Origin: Prado023 sp963747335
GTDB taxonomy: Bacteria > Actinomycetota > Actinomycetes > S36-B12 > CAIYMF01
Direction of reading: 5' to 3'
Assembly: GCA_963747335.1 (NCBI GenBank)
Contig: CAVVEV010000003.1
Coordinates: 496,001 to 560,000, forward strand
DNA length: 64,000 nucleotides
A model generated the notes under the pieces. That model had not been told where the DNA came from. It did no database searches and saw nothing but the letters and a program-made list of their open reading frames with translations. This document shows positions 44,412-53,118 of this stretch, one piece after another. The stretch's first letter is position 1, and every line of letters begins with the position of its first letter. Position numbers and translations under genes: made by a program.

Positions 44412-45273
44412 CCCGCCGGGGGTCAGCGTCCAGCGTGATCTCGACCCACTCGGCAACCTCGACGAATCCCAGGTGCCCGTAGATGCTGTTGCTGGCGTCA
44501 TTCGTGGCATCCGTGTACAGCATGACGATCGGGCACGCCTTGCTCAGCATCGCCGCCAGGTGATGAGTGATTGCCGAGCCGTACCCATGACCCCTGTGCG
44601 CCTGGGGCGTGTAGATCGGACCGATCCTGGCCACCGTGCCTGCAGGCGTGCTCACGATCGGAGCGTGCCCACCCAGGGAGACCGGCTCCCCCCGCACCTC
44701 CCACAACCAGAGCGGCGGGGCTCCACCAAGAAGGAAGTCCGCCCGGATGGCATCCCGTGATGGCTGGACGTGCAGTCCGGCCTCCACGCCGAATTCGTGC
44801 ATCCAGTCGATCACGAGGTCGTGGTCCCCGGGCGCAACCGGACGCGCCAGGCCCGGGACCTCGTGGCGCGGCGCGCGCAGGTCCTCCAGCACCCGGACCA
44901 GGTTCCGGAATCCCGGACGCGCATGCTCGCCAGCGCCGAAGGCCTCGACGACCGAGTCCGCGACCTCGGGAGTTCCGCTCACCCCGGGCAGGTCGGGATC
45001 GATGACGGCCAGTCGCTCCCCCAGTGCACGCGCCCCTGAAGCGGGCATCGGGGAGACCACCAGGTTGTGCGGTGCGGTGCGCATCGCGATCCCGACCGGC
45101 TCATCCAGGGACCCCTCGTGCACGGAGAGCCACAGCTGCGAGTCAAAGGCACGTCCCGCGGCGACGCCGGAGGCCACCGAGCCGATGATGTTGGTCAGGA
45201 CCGGCTCCCGCGCCCGGAAGGCCTCCGTCCGCGCCAGGAACTCAACTGCCGAGCCATGCTCGACGACCAGCAC
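44398..45273 (-). CDS. GNAT family N-acetyltransferase
   Basis: This 291-residue protein has a degenerate N-terminal half and a C-terminal GNAT domain with the acetyl-CoA loop YTPQAHRGHGYGSAI, preceded by ARIGP and followed by MLYTDATNDASNSIYGHLGF. GTG 45273 is 3 nt after the hemQ stop, so it is the last gene of the haem operon. Its substrate is unknown; its place there may be only transcriptional. Confidence 0.85.
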   Translation of the reverse strand: MLVVEHGSAVEFLARTEAFRAREPVLTNIIGSVASGVAAGRAFDSQLWLSVHEGSLDEPVGIAMRTAPHNLVVSPMPASGARALGERLAVIDPDLPGVSGTPEVADSVVEAFGAGEHARPGFRNLVRVLEDLRAPRHEVPGLARPVAPGDHDLVIDWMHEFGVEAGLHVQPSRDAIRADFLLGGAPPLWLWEVRGEPVSLGGHAPIVSTPAGTVARIGPIYTPQAHRGHGYGSAITHHLAAMLSKACPIVMLYTDATNDASNSIYGHLGFVEVAEWVEITLDADPRRVTRP

Positions 45274-45276
45274 CGC

Positions 45277-45987
45277 TCAGCCCCGGAGCAGCGCGTCGGC
45301 AGCCTCGACCTCGACCCGGTGGCCGGTATAGAACGGGACCTCCTCGCGCACGTGCCGACGTGCCGTCGATCCCCGCAGGTGCCTCATGAGGTCCACGATC
45401 CGATGCAGCTCGTCGGCCTCGAAGGCCAGCAGCCACTCGTAGTCGCCCAACGCGAACGCCGCCACGGTGTTGGCCCGCACATCCGGGTACTCCCGGCCCA
45501 TCTGGCCGTGCTCGACGAGCATCGCGCGGCGCTCGGACTCCTCGAGCAGGTACCACTCGTAGGAGCGGACGAACGGGTAGACGCAGACCCAGTCACGCGC
45601 CCGCTCCTCGGCGAGGAAGGCCGGGACGTGCGAGCGGTTGAACTCCGCGGGCCGATGCAGGGCCATCTGCGACCAGACCGGCGCCAGCCGCTCGCCGGCC
45701 ACGTCCGCGACGGCCCGGTAGGCGGCCTGCAGGGACTCGGCGGTGGGACCGTGCCACCAGAGCATCAGGTCGGCATCCCCACGCAGCCCACCGACGTCGT
45801 ACGCGCCACGCAGCACCACGTCCCCGGCGGCAGCCCCGGCTACCACTGCCGAGAGGTCCCCCGTCGGAACGGGCACACCCGGCACGAGTCGGTACACCGA
45901 CCACATGGTGTAGCGGATCTGCTCGTTGAGCTCGCGCGCGGACTTCCCCTGACCTGGGCGCTTGCCGGATTCCGTCGGCTCAGCCAC
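45277..45987 (-). CDS. hemQ: coproheme decarboxylase HemQ
   Basis: HemQ (ChdC) converts coprohaem to protohaem, the last step of the actinobacterial haem route. The 236-residue chlorite-dismutase-like protein has IRYTMWSVYRL, RGAYDVGGLRGDADLMLWWH, and YPFVRSYEWYLL, containing the Tyr used in catalysis. GTG 45987 overlaps the hemG end by 8 bp and has GGAGG upstream. hemE, hemG and hemQ in one operon support the coproporphyrin-dependent pathway. Confidence 0.93.
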   Translation of the reverse strand: MAEPTESGKRPGQGKSARELNEQIRYTMWSVYRLVPGVPVPTGDLSAVVAGAAAGDVVLRGAYDVGGLRGDADLMLWWHGPTAESLQAAYRAVADVAGERLAPVWSQMALHRPAEFNRSHVPAFLAEERARDWVCVYPFVRSYEWYLLEESERRAMLVEHGQMGREYPDVRANTVAAFALGDYEWLLAFEADELHRIVDLMRHLRGSTARRHVREEVPFYTGHRVEVEAADALLRG

Positions 45988-47491
45988 GACGACCTCCGGG
46001 GGTCTCCACCAGCGCGTGGGCGACACGACCGGCCGCCTCGTAGGCCGAGCCGACGCAGGCCGCGACGCCCACGCCGTCGTAGGACGCCCCGCACAGCGCG
46101 AGGCTGGGCTGCTCGCGCAGCCCCTGGGTGATCCGCTCGAGGCGCGCCCGGTGGCCGACGGCGTACTGCGGCAGGGACCCACCCCAGCGAGTCACGCGGC
46201 TGTCGACCGGCGTGGCCTCGATGCCCAGCAGGTGGGCAAGGTCGATCCGTGCGAGATCAACGAGCTCCTCGTCCGAGCGCTGCAGCACCTCAGCGTCCCC
46301 GTGTCGGCCGATCGAGATGCGCACGAGGCGCAGGCCCTCGCGATGGGCGGCCTCACCGAGCCATGCCCACTTGCGGTCCAGGCAGGTCACGGACTTGACC
46401 ATGCGGCCCTCGACGGGCGGCACGAGCAGGCCCGAGCCGTCCATGTGGGCGCGCAGGTCGCTCGCGCGGTACGCCAACGCCAGGACCGCGACGCTCGCGG
46501 TCTCGATCCCGGACAGCTCCTGAGCCACCGTCGGCACGATGTCGGCCAGGAGGCGGGCCGCCGGTGCCGCGGGGGTCGCGACGATCACGCCATCGGCGTG
46601 GATCAGCTCCGGTGACGACGCCGGCCCGACCTCCACCTGCCAACCGGTCTCGGTGACAGTGAGGCCCCGAACCGTCGTGCGCGTGCGGATCTGCACGCCA
46701 CTGCCGACCAGGGCGGCGGCCATAGCACCGGGAACACGGCCAACCCCGCCCACGACTCCCCGGAACGGCAACCCGCGCCGGGCGCCCGCAGCCTCCATGC
46801 CGCCACCGGCCACACGCTGCGTCGCGCTGAGCAGCGACCGGTCGTGGCGCAGCTCGCGGAACAGGGCGGGCATCGTGGCCTGCATCGACAGGGCATCTGC
46901 GCGACCGGCGTAGACCCCGCCGAGCAGCGGCTCGACGAGTCGATCCACGACCTCGCGGCCCACGCGGGCCGCGATGTACTCCCCCACGGAGACGTCCGCG
47001 CCGATCGGTGTCGCCGGGATGACCCGGTCGAGGGGAACCCGCAGCAGGCCGGCGGGCGAGAGGACCTCGCTCGCGGCCAGCGAGCGCAGGTCCGTGGGGA
47101 TGCCCATGAACTGGCCACGGGGCATGGCCCGGACCCTCCCACGGCTGAAGACGGAGGCCTGGAACACGCTGGGCGTCACCAGATCGGACTCGAGCCCCAC
47201 CTCGCGCGCCAGGCGCAGGGCCTCGGGGCGGCTGGCGACGAAGGACTCCGCGCCCTCGTCCACGGCGATCCCCGCGACATCACTCACGGCGAGCTTCCCG
47301 CCCACGTGGGGGGCGGCCTCGAGCAGAGTCACCTCGATCTCCGCGTGCGTCCTCACCAGGTACCAGGCGGCGGCCAGTCCCGAGATGCCGCCGCCGACCA
47401 CGACGACGTGCCTGCGCCGGGCCGTTTCCGGCGCCGAGGCGGGCGAACCGGCGGATGCTCCTGTCCTTCGGGGGGTTCTCTTCGCGGTCAC
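45980..47491 (-). CDS. hemG: coproporphyrinogen III oxidase (HemG/HemY type)
   Basis: This FAD enzyme oxidises coproporphyrinogen III to coproporphyrin III in bacteria that use HemQ. The 503-residue protein starts with the dinucleotide motif VVVVGGGISGLAAAWYL, and the Glu that binds FAD ribose lies in VTLLEAAPHVGGK. The C-terminal FAD block GVGVAACVGSAYEAA is intact. GTG 47491 overlaps the hemE stop as GTGA. The older name is protoporphyrinogen oxidase; CgoX is the function expected from context. Confidence 0.93.
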   Translation of the reverse strand: MTAKRTPRRTGASAGSPASAPETARRRHVVVVGGGISGLAAAWYLVRTHAEIEVTLLEAAPHVGGKLAVSDVAGIAVDEGAESFVASRPEALRLAREVGLESDLVTPSVFQASVFSRGRVRAMPRGQFMGIPTDLRSLAASEVLSPAGLLRVPLDRVIPATPIGADVSVGEYIAARVGREVVDRLVEPLLGGVYAGRADALSMQATMPALFRELRHDRSLLSATQRVAGGGMEAAGARRGLPFRGVVGGVGRVPGAMAAALVGSGVQIRTRTTVRGLTVTETGWQVEVGPASSPELIHADGVIVATPAAPAARLLADIVPTVAQELSGIETASVAVLALAYRASDLRAHMDGSGLLVPPVEGRMVKSVTCLDRKWAWLGEAAHREGLRLVRISIGRHGDAEVLQRSDEELVDLARIDLAHLLGIEATPVDSRVTRWGGSLPQYAVGHRARLERITQGLREQPSLALCGASYDGVGVAACVGSAYEAAGRVAHALVETPGGRRG

Positions 47492-48687
47492 GGGACCACT
47501 GTGCCATCCCCCGCCGCCACGCGGTCGACCCGACCCGCTGACCGCAGATCGTCAGGCACGTCCGGCACCGGGCCACTGGCGTGCACACGCTCCACGATCC
47601 GGGTCAGGACCTCGGGATCGGTGTCCGGCAGGACCCCGTGACCGAGATTGAAGATGTGCCCACGACCACTGCGACGCGCGGCCGCCAGCACGGCGTCCAC
47701 CCGCTCGTCCACCGCCTGCTGGCTGGCCCACACCACCGCCGGGTCCAGGTTGCCCTGGAGTGCCGCACCTGGGCGCACGCGTGTGGCGGCCACGTCCAGG
47801 GGCACCCGGAAGTCGACACCCATCACCTCCGAGCCCGCCTGCGACATCGTCGTGAGCAGTTCGCCGGTGCCGACGCCGAACACGATCCGTGGGATGCCGT
47901 GCGCTGTCGATAGGTCCTGCACGACCGCGAGGGCCGTGCGCACGTGCGGCAGGACCAGCGCCTCGTAGTCCGCCGCGGGCAGCGCACCGGCCCAGGAGTC
48001 GAAGAGCTGTACGGCGCTCGCACCCGCCACGACCTGCATCCGAAGGAACGCCCCGGCCATGCGGGCGAGTCGGTCGGCCAGCTCGTTCCACAGCACGGGG
48101 TCGGAGTACATCAGGGCCTTGGTGCGGGCATGGTCCTTGCTGGGCCCACCCTCGATCAGGTAGCTGGCCAGAGTGAACGGCGCACCGGCGAAGCCGATGA
48201 GGGGCGTGCGACCCAGGGGCCCAGTTGGCCCGGCCAGGACGCGGACCGCCTCCAGGACCGGGGCCACGTCCTCCTCGGTCACCTCGCGCAGCCGTGCCAC
48301 TCCTGCCGCATCGCGGATCGGCTCGGCGACGACCGGCCCCACCCCGGGGACGATGTCGAGGTCCACGCCGATGGCCTTCAGCGGCACCACGATGTCGGAG
48401 AAGAAGATGGCGGCGTCGACTCCATGCCGGCGCACCGGCTGGTCGGTGATCTCGACGACGAGGTCCGGGGTGAAGCACGACTCCAGCATCGCCGTGCCCT
48501 CACGCACCTTGCGGTACTCCGGCAGCGAGCGCCCCGCCTGGCGCATGAACCAGACAGGCGGATGCTCCACCGCCTCCCCTCGGGCCGCGCGCAGGAGAAC
48601 GGAGTCGCCGGTCCGCCCGGCGACCAGGGGGTGGTCGGGGCCGAGCAGGGCATTCGACAGGTCGACAGTCGGGCCGGAGGAGGTCAC
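47488..48687 (-). CDS. hemE: uroporphyrinogen decarboxylase
   Basis: HemE decarboxylates uroporphyrinogen III to coproporphyrinogen III. The 399-residue protein has the signatures PVWFMRQAGRSLPEYR and IGFAGAPFTLASYLIEGG, the substrate Asp in AAIFFSDIVVP, and NLGHGVLPDTDPE. GTG 48687 opens the operon hemE-hemG-hemQ-GNAT. It is divergent from the SDR gene across 195 bp. Confidence 0.95.
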   Translation of the reverse strand: MTSSGPTVDLSNALLGPDHPLVAGRTGDSVLLRAARGEAVEHPPVWFMRQAGRSLPEYRKVREGTAMLESCFTPDLVVEITDQPVRRHGVDAAIFFSDIVVPLKAIGVDLDIVPGVGPVVAEPIRDAAGVARLREVTEEDVAPVLEAVRVLAGPTGPLGRTPLIGFAGAPFTLASYLIEGGPSKDHARTKALMYSDPVLWNELADRLARMAGAFLRMQVVAGASAVQLFDSWAGALPAADYEALVLPHVRTALAVVQDLSTAHGIPRIVFGVGTGELLTTMSQAGSEVMGVDFRVPLDVAATRVRPGAALQGNLDPAVVWASQQAVDERVDAVLAAARRSGRGHIFNLGHGVLPDTDPEVLTRIVERVHASGPVPDVPDDLRSAGRVDRVAAGDGTVVP

Positions 48688-48800
48688 GGGCTGAATCGTC
48701 CCACGCCGCCGGGGATCCCGCGGAGGTCGTGCCCGCGAGCTCGGCGAGCTCGGTGAACGGGGCCATCCGGTCACCGGTCCGGGACCTTTGGACCACGCGC

Positions 48801-48836
48801 GGCAAGTTACTGGTCAGTAGGCTGTAATCACTTGCC
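48801..48836. promoter_or_regulatory. nested palindrome upstream of the SDR/acyl-reductase cluster
   Basis: TTACTGGTCAGTAG (48807-48820) is a near-palindrome (TTACTG-GT-CAGTAg) flanked by GGCAAGT and ACTTGCC, an exact 7-bp inverted repeat. It lies 47 bp before the SDR start and in the hemE divergent spacer. This form suits a TetR-type dimeric regulator; no such gene is adjacent. Confidence 0.5.
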
Positions 48837-48882
48837 GGGCGTCATCGCGCTCGGTCGACGGTCACGGCTGGAGGCGGTTGGT

Positions 48883-49974
48883 GTGAGTTCCCTGTTGATG
48901 ACGGGCTTTCCCGGGTTCCTGGGATCGGCGGTCCTGCCCAAGCTCCTTGCCCGCCGGGAGGGCGTCAACGCCGTCTGCCTCGTTCAGCCGCACTACCTCG
49001 CGATGGCGACGGAGCGCATCGCCGAGATTGAGGCCGCCCATCCGCACACCAGGGATCGGATCACCCTGGTCGAGGGCGACATCACCGCTCCCGGGCTTGG
49101 CATCGACTACGTCGACCGCGCCCGACTCGAGACGGTGACGGAGGTCTGGCACCTCGCCGCGGTGTACGACTTGTCGGTCCCCGAGGAGATCGCGCGCCGG
49201 GTCAACGTCGAGGGAACGGCTCACGTCATCGAGTTCTGCCTCACCCGACCCGAGTTCACGCGCCTTCAGTACGTGAGCACCTGCTATGTCAGCGGCGACT
49301 ACAACGGGGAGTTCCCGGAGGACGAGCTCGACCTCGGGCAGGGTTTCCTCAACCACTACGAGTCGACCAAGTTCGAGGCCGAGGTGCTGGTGCGGCGGGC
49401 CATGAAGGCCGGGCTGCCGGCCACGATCTACCGGCCGGGGATCGTCGTCGGCGACTCCCGCACCGGTGAGACCCAGAAGTACGACGGCCCCTACATGGTG
49501 GCGACCTACCTGCAGCGCCTTCCGGCCTTCTCGCTGGTCCCCAAGGTGAGCGACTTCACGTCGGTCCGCGTCGGGCTGGTGCCCCGGGACTACGTGATCG
49601 GCGCGATGGATGTCCTGTCGGTGATGCAGGAGTCCCTCGGCAGGACCTACGCCCTGACCGACCCGAACCCGCCGACAGCTGACGAGGTGCTGCGCCTGAT
49701 GGCCGACTACTTCGGTCGCCGTGCCATCGAGATACCTCTGCCGCTGCGCGCCACCAAGGCAGTCATCGGCCATGTTCCCGGGCTTGAGTCCGTCACTGGC
49801 ATGACAGCGGAGTTGCTCGACTACTTCGCCTCCCCCACGACCTACTCCACCACGAACGCCGTGACCGACCTCCAGGCGACTGGCGTCGAGTGCCCGAGCT
49901 TCGCCAGCTACATCGAGGCGCTGCTGGACTTCATGGTCGCCCATCCCGAGTTCGACTCATCGGCGATGACCTGA
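48883..49974 (+). CDS. extended SDR / NAD-binding_4 (thioester-reductase-like) protein
   Basis: The 363-residue protein has the extended-SDR motif TGFPGFLGS at residues 7-15, EVWHLAAVYDL, NVEGT, and the catalytic Tyr159-x3-Lys163 (YESTK). The pattern resembles the fatty-acyl reductase/male-sterility NAD-binding_4 family, which reduces acyl thioesters or aldehydes. GTG 48883 is preceded by GGAGG at ideal spacing. It is 62 bp upstream of the acyl-reductase-like gene and probably co-transcribed. A role in reducing a lipid acyl or aldehyde group is inferred from context. Confidence 0.8.
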   Translation: MSSLLMTGFPGFLGSAVLPKLLARREGVNAVCLVQPHYLAMATERIAEIEAAHPHTRDRITLVEGDITAPGLGIDYVDRARLETVTEVWHLAAVYDLSVPEEIARRVNVEGTAHVIEFCLTRPEFTRLQYVSTCYVSGDYNGEFPEDELDLGQGFLNHYESTKFEAEVLVRRAMKAGLPATIYRPGIVVGDSRTGETQKYDGPYMVATYLQRLPAFSLVPKVSDFTSVRVGLVPRDYVIGAMDVLSVMQESLGRTYALTDPNPPTADEVLRLMADYFGRRAIEIPLPLRATKAVIGHVPGLESVTGMTAELLDYFASPTTYSTTNAVTDLQATGVECPSFASYIEALLDFMVAHPEFDSSAMT

Positions 49975-50036
49975 GTCGTCGCACACCCCTGCCCCTCCCC
50001 CACCGCCCCACCGCATCCCACCCCCTGGAGCACACA

Positions 50037-52106
50037 GTGACCACCGATCAGTCCCCAATGATCATCAACGTGAGCCTCGCTTCCTCCGAGCGCGACTACG
50101 ACGAGCACGTCACCTTCCTGGATCAGGACTTCCACCTGCGCCGGATCGGCACGAACGGGGACGTCGCCGCCGCCGAGGCGCTGGTGCGCACCTGGGCCGA
50201 CGACGCCGATGCCATTGCGGTGACCGGCATCCGAGAGGCACGGACCTCGGGCCTGTACGACGGGGAGCTGGAGGCCGTCAACAAGGTCAAGCGCGCGACG
50301 CGGATGATCCCGGTGACCGACGGGCATGTCCTGCGCGACGTGCTGCAGGAGTGGTCGATCCGTCACGTCCAGGCCGACATGCCGGGCTACTTCACCAACG
50401 CGCGCGTGCTGGTCCTGGGCGGGAGCAACCACGCCCGCACGATCCGGATCCTGCGCGAGTACACCCAGAACTTCGACTTCGCCGACCCGCTGCTGCGCAT
50501 CGACCTGTCACGCCGGCTGCACGGCAACCCGGTGCTGAGCCTGGCCACCGACACCACGTCGGGTGCCGTCCAGCGACTGCCCGGAATCGTCCGGGCCCGG
50601 ATGCGGACCCCCGGGCGCACCCTGAGCACGTCACTGGCACGTCGGGAGCTGACCGACGCGCACGTGATCGTGGGCACCTACGAGGAGTTGATGGCCTTCG
50701 GCATCGACTCCCTGCGCGGTAAGTCCGTGATCACAAGCGCCATCTCCGACGAGCGGCTCGAGGACCTCACAGCCCTCGACGTGGACATGGTCCTGGACTC
50801 GACACCGCAGCCGTTCGACGTGACCGTCAACGTGGCCGTCCTCGAGGCCCTGATGGTGGCGGCGTCCTCCAGCCCCCTGGGCACCCTGACCAACGACGAC
50901 CTGCTGGACATGATCGTGTCCTCCGGGCTCGAGCCCCGGGTGCTGTACCCCAACGGCTACCGGCGGCGCAGCCGGTTCGCGTTCGTCATCCACCCGCTCT
51001 CGCAGCGCTACCTGACCAACGTGGAGCCGTTGCGCACCATCGAGAAGGTGTCGCCCTCCTTCGTGATGGACGGCGTCGAGAAGGCCATGGCCTACGCGCC
51101 CCCCATGAAGTACGGCCGGGTCACCGGCATCACCTCGCCCACCGGGGACGAGGCCGAGGGCTGGCTGATCACCGTGGGCGGGACGCCCAAGGAGCTCCTG
51201 GCGCACAGCCCGGAGTTCACCTACTCACGGCTGCTGGCCGCTGCTGAGGAGGCCAAGAAGCTCGGGGCCCAGATCATGGGCCTCGGCGCGTTCACGAAGG
51301 TCGTCGGCGACGCAGGTGTCACGGTGGCCAAGCAGGCGTCGTTGCCGATCACCACGGGCAACAGCTACAGCGCGTCCGGCGCCCTCTGGGCCGCGCACGA
51401 GGCACTCGAGCGCCTGGGCATGTCCGAGGTCGACGAGCACGGCCGGATGAAGGGAAAGGCCATGGTCGTGGGCGCCACGGGCGCGATCGGCTCGGTCTGC
51501 GCCCGGCTCCTGGCACTGGCCAGCGACGAGCTGTACCTGATCTCCCCGGAGACCGCCAAGCTCCTGGCCCTGAAGTCCGAGATGGAGCGGGAGAACCCGC
51601 GCGCCGTCATCCACGTCGCCGCGACGCCCAACGAGGCCCTGCCGGAGATGGACATGATCGTCACGGCCACATCCGGGGCCGGCAAGCGGGTCCTGGACAT
51701 CATGGCGGTCAAGCCCGGATGCGTGATCACGGACGTGGCCCGCCCCCTGGACCTCTCGGCCGAGGACGTGGCCAAGCGCCCCGACGTCCTGGTGATCGAG
51801 TCCGGGGAGATCGAGCTGCCCGGTGACGTGCACATGCGCGACATCGGCCTGCCCCACGGGGTTGCCTACGCCTGCCTCGCCGAGACGATCGCACTGGCCC
51901 TCGAGGGCCGCTACGAGACCTTCACGATCGGGCGGAACATCGAGTGGGAGAAGGTCAAGGAGATCTACCAGATCGGCCTCAAGCACGGGATGAAGCTGGC
52001 CGCGATCTCCGGGGTGAACGGCGTCTACTCCGATGAGGACCTGACCCGGATCCGCGAGCTGGCGCTGGCACGTCGCGCGGAGATGGCTGCAGCGACGGCC
52101 AGTTGA
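50037..52106 (+). CDS. acyl-ACP reductase (AAR)-like protein with a 310-residue N-terminal extension
   Basis: Residues about 314-640 of this 689-residue protein resemble cyanobacterial long-chain acyl-ACP reductase, which makes fatty aldehydes: FAFVIHPLS at the domain start, MGLGAFTKVVGDAG and ITTGNSYSASGALWA, the dinucleotide motif VVGATGAIGS (G479-G485), and VAYACLAETIALALEG with Cys613 in the position of the Cys that carries the acyl thioester in AAR. TIGRNIEWEKVKEI and GLKHGM follow. Residues 1-310 are an unrecognised alpha/beta region (ARVLVLGGSNHARTIRILRE) absent from AAR. A 45-residue tail follows the AAR part. GTG 50037 has GGAG upstream. It sits between the SDR and patatin genes. Activity and substrate are untested. 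Confidence 0.7.
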   Translation: MTTDQSPMIINVSLASSERDYDEHVTFLDQDFHLRRIGTNGDVAAAEALVRTWADDADAIAVTGIREARTSGLYDGELEAVNKVKRATRMIPVTDGHVLRDVLQEWSIRHVQADMPGYFTNARVLVLGGSNHARTIRILREYTQNFDFADPLLRIDLSRRLHGNPVLSLATDTTSGAVQRLPGIVRARMRTPGRTLSTSLARRELTDAHVIVGTYEELMAFGIDSLRGKSVITSAISDERLEDLTALDVDMVLDSTPQPFDVTVNVAVLEALMVAASSSPLGTLTNDDLLDMIVSSGLEPRVLYPNGYRRRSRFAFVIHPLSQRYLTNVEPLRTIEKVSPSFVMDGVEKAMAYAPPMKYGRVTGITSPTGDEAEGWLITVGGTPKELLAHSPEFTYSRLLAAAEEAKKLGAQIMGLGAFTKVVGDAGVTVAKQASLPITTGNSYSASGALWAAHEALERLGMSEVDEHGRMKGKAMVVGATGAIGSVCARLLALASDELYLISPETAKLLALKSEMERENPRAVIHVAATPNEALPEMDMIVTATSGAGKRVLDIMAVKPGCVITDVARPLDLSAEDVAKRPDVLVIESGEIELPGDVHMRDIGLPHGVAYACLAETIALALEGRYETFTIGRNIEWEKVKEIYQIGLKHGMKLAAISGVNGVYSDEDLTRIRELALARRAEMAAATAS

Positions 52107-52140
52107 TGCCGGACCCTCGGCTTGCGCGGCTGGTCGCGGC

Positions 52141-53073
52141 GTGTGGACGATGGGCCGCATGACCGACGTCCTGGCCCTGGCCGCACGGCTCCCCCGACCG
52201 ACCGCCTTCGTCCTCGGGGGCGGCGGGTCGTGGGGTGCGCTGCAGGTCGGGATGCTGCAGGCACTGGCCCAGACGGATCTCACCCCGGACCTCGTGGTGG
52301 GCACCAGCGTGGGGTCACTGAACGGGGCCGTTCTGGCGGCCGGGCCGCACCTGGCCCTCGGACGCCTCGAGGAGCTGTGGCCCAGCGTCTCGCGGGCCGA
52401 TGTGTTCCCGGGCGGCTGGGTCCGTGGGCTGCTGACCCTCACCGAGACCCGCGCCTGGATCTATGACAACCAGCCACTGACCGACCTGCTCACCAGCCGC
52501 CTGCCGGCGAAGTCCTTCGAGGACATGGAGGTGCCCTTCGTGGCCGTGGCCACGGACTTCGCCACCGGGGGCGTGGCTGAGCTCGACTCCGGGGAGCTGC
52601 GCACCGCCCTGCTGGCATCCTCGGCGATCCCGGGGATCTTCCCCTGGGTGGAGCGCGACGGGCGCAGGCTGGTCGACGGGATGCTGGTCGCGAACGTCCC
52701 CATCACCGTCGCACTGCGACGAGGTGCGCGGTCACTGGTCGTCCTGGACTGCGGGCTCAGTGGGGTCACCCCGCGCGCCTCGGGCACCCTGGTGGAGGTC
52801 CTCACCCAGTCGGCGGCGATCTACGCGCGCCGGCAGATGGCGAGCGACCTGCTGGCCTGCGCCGGGATCCCGGTGGTGTGGCTGACCCCGTCGGCCCTCC
52901 ACGAGACCACCCAGCTGGACTTCACTGCGACCGCGACGCTCATCGAGCGGGGACTGGTCGACGCCGCGACCACGCTGGCGGAGCTGGCCGCGGTGACCGC
53001 CCTACCGGCAGGTGTATACGGTGCCCCGGCCGAGTTGCGCACCGACGAACGACTCGAGTCGCTCATCCACTGA
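52141..53073 (+). CDS. patatin-like phospholipase
   Basis: The 310-residue protein is of the bacterial patatin/RssA family. The oxyanion loop is LGGGGSWGALQVGML, the nucleophile Ser is in GTSVGSLNGA, and the catalytic Asp in LVDGMLVANVP (Asp-Gly). The start may be GTG 52141, ATG 52150 or ATG 52159. It follows the AAR-like gene by 34 bp. It could supply fatty acids or lysolipids to the upstream reductases, which is inference. Confidence 0.87.
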   Translation: MWTMGRMTDVLALAARLPRPTAFVLGGGGSWGALQVGMLQALAQTDLTPDLVVGTSVGSLNGAVLAAGPHLALGRLEELWPSVSRADVFPGGWVRGLLTLTETRAWIYDNQPLTDLLTSRLPAKSFEDMEVPFVAVATDFATGGVAELDSGELRTALLASSAIPGIFPWVERDGRRLVDGMLVANVPITVALRRGARSLVVLDCGLSGVTPRASGTLVEVLTQSAAIYARRQMASDLLACAGIPVVWLTPSALHETTQLDFTATATLIERGLVDAATTLAELAAVTALPAGVYGAPAELRTDERLESLIH

Positions 53074-53118
53074 GCTGCCCGCATGATGGACTCCACCCCC
53101 ACATCCAGGGAGACCATC

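Noticed and set aside
44398..48687. Haem operon searched for hemH or hemL/hemB partners
   Set aside because: Only hemE, hemG, hemQ and a GNAT gene are present; the GSAM-like gene at 13082-14647 is too far away and too divergent to be called hemL.
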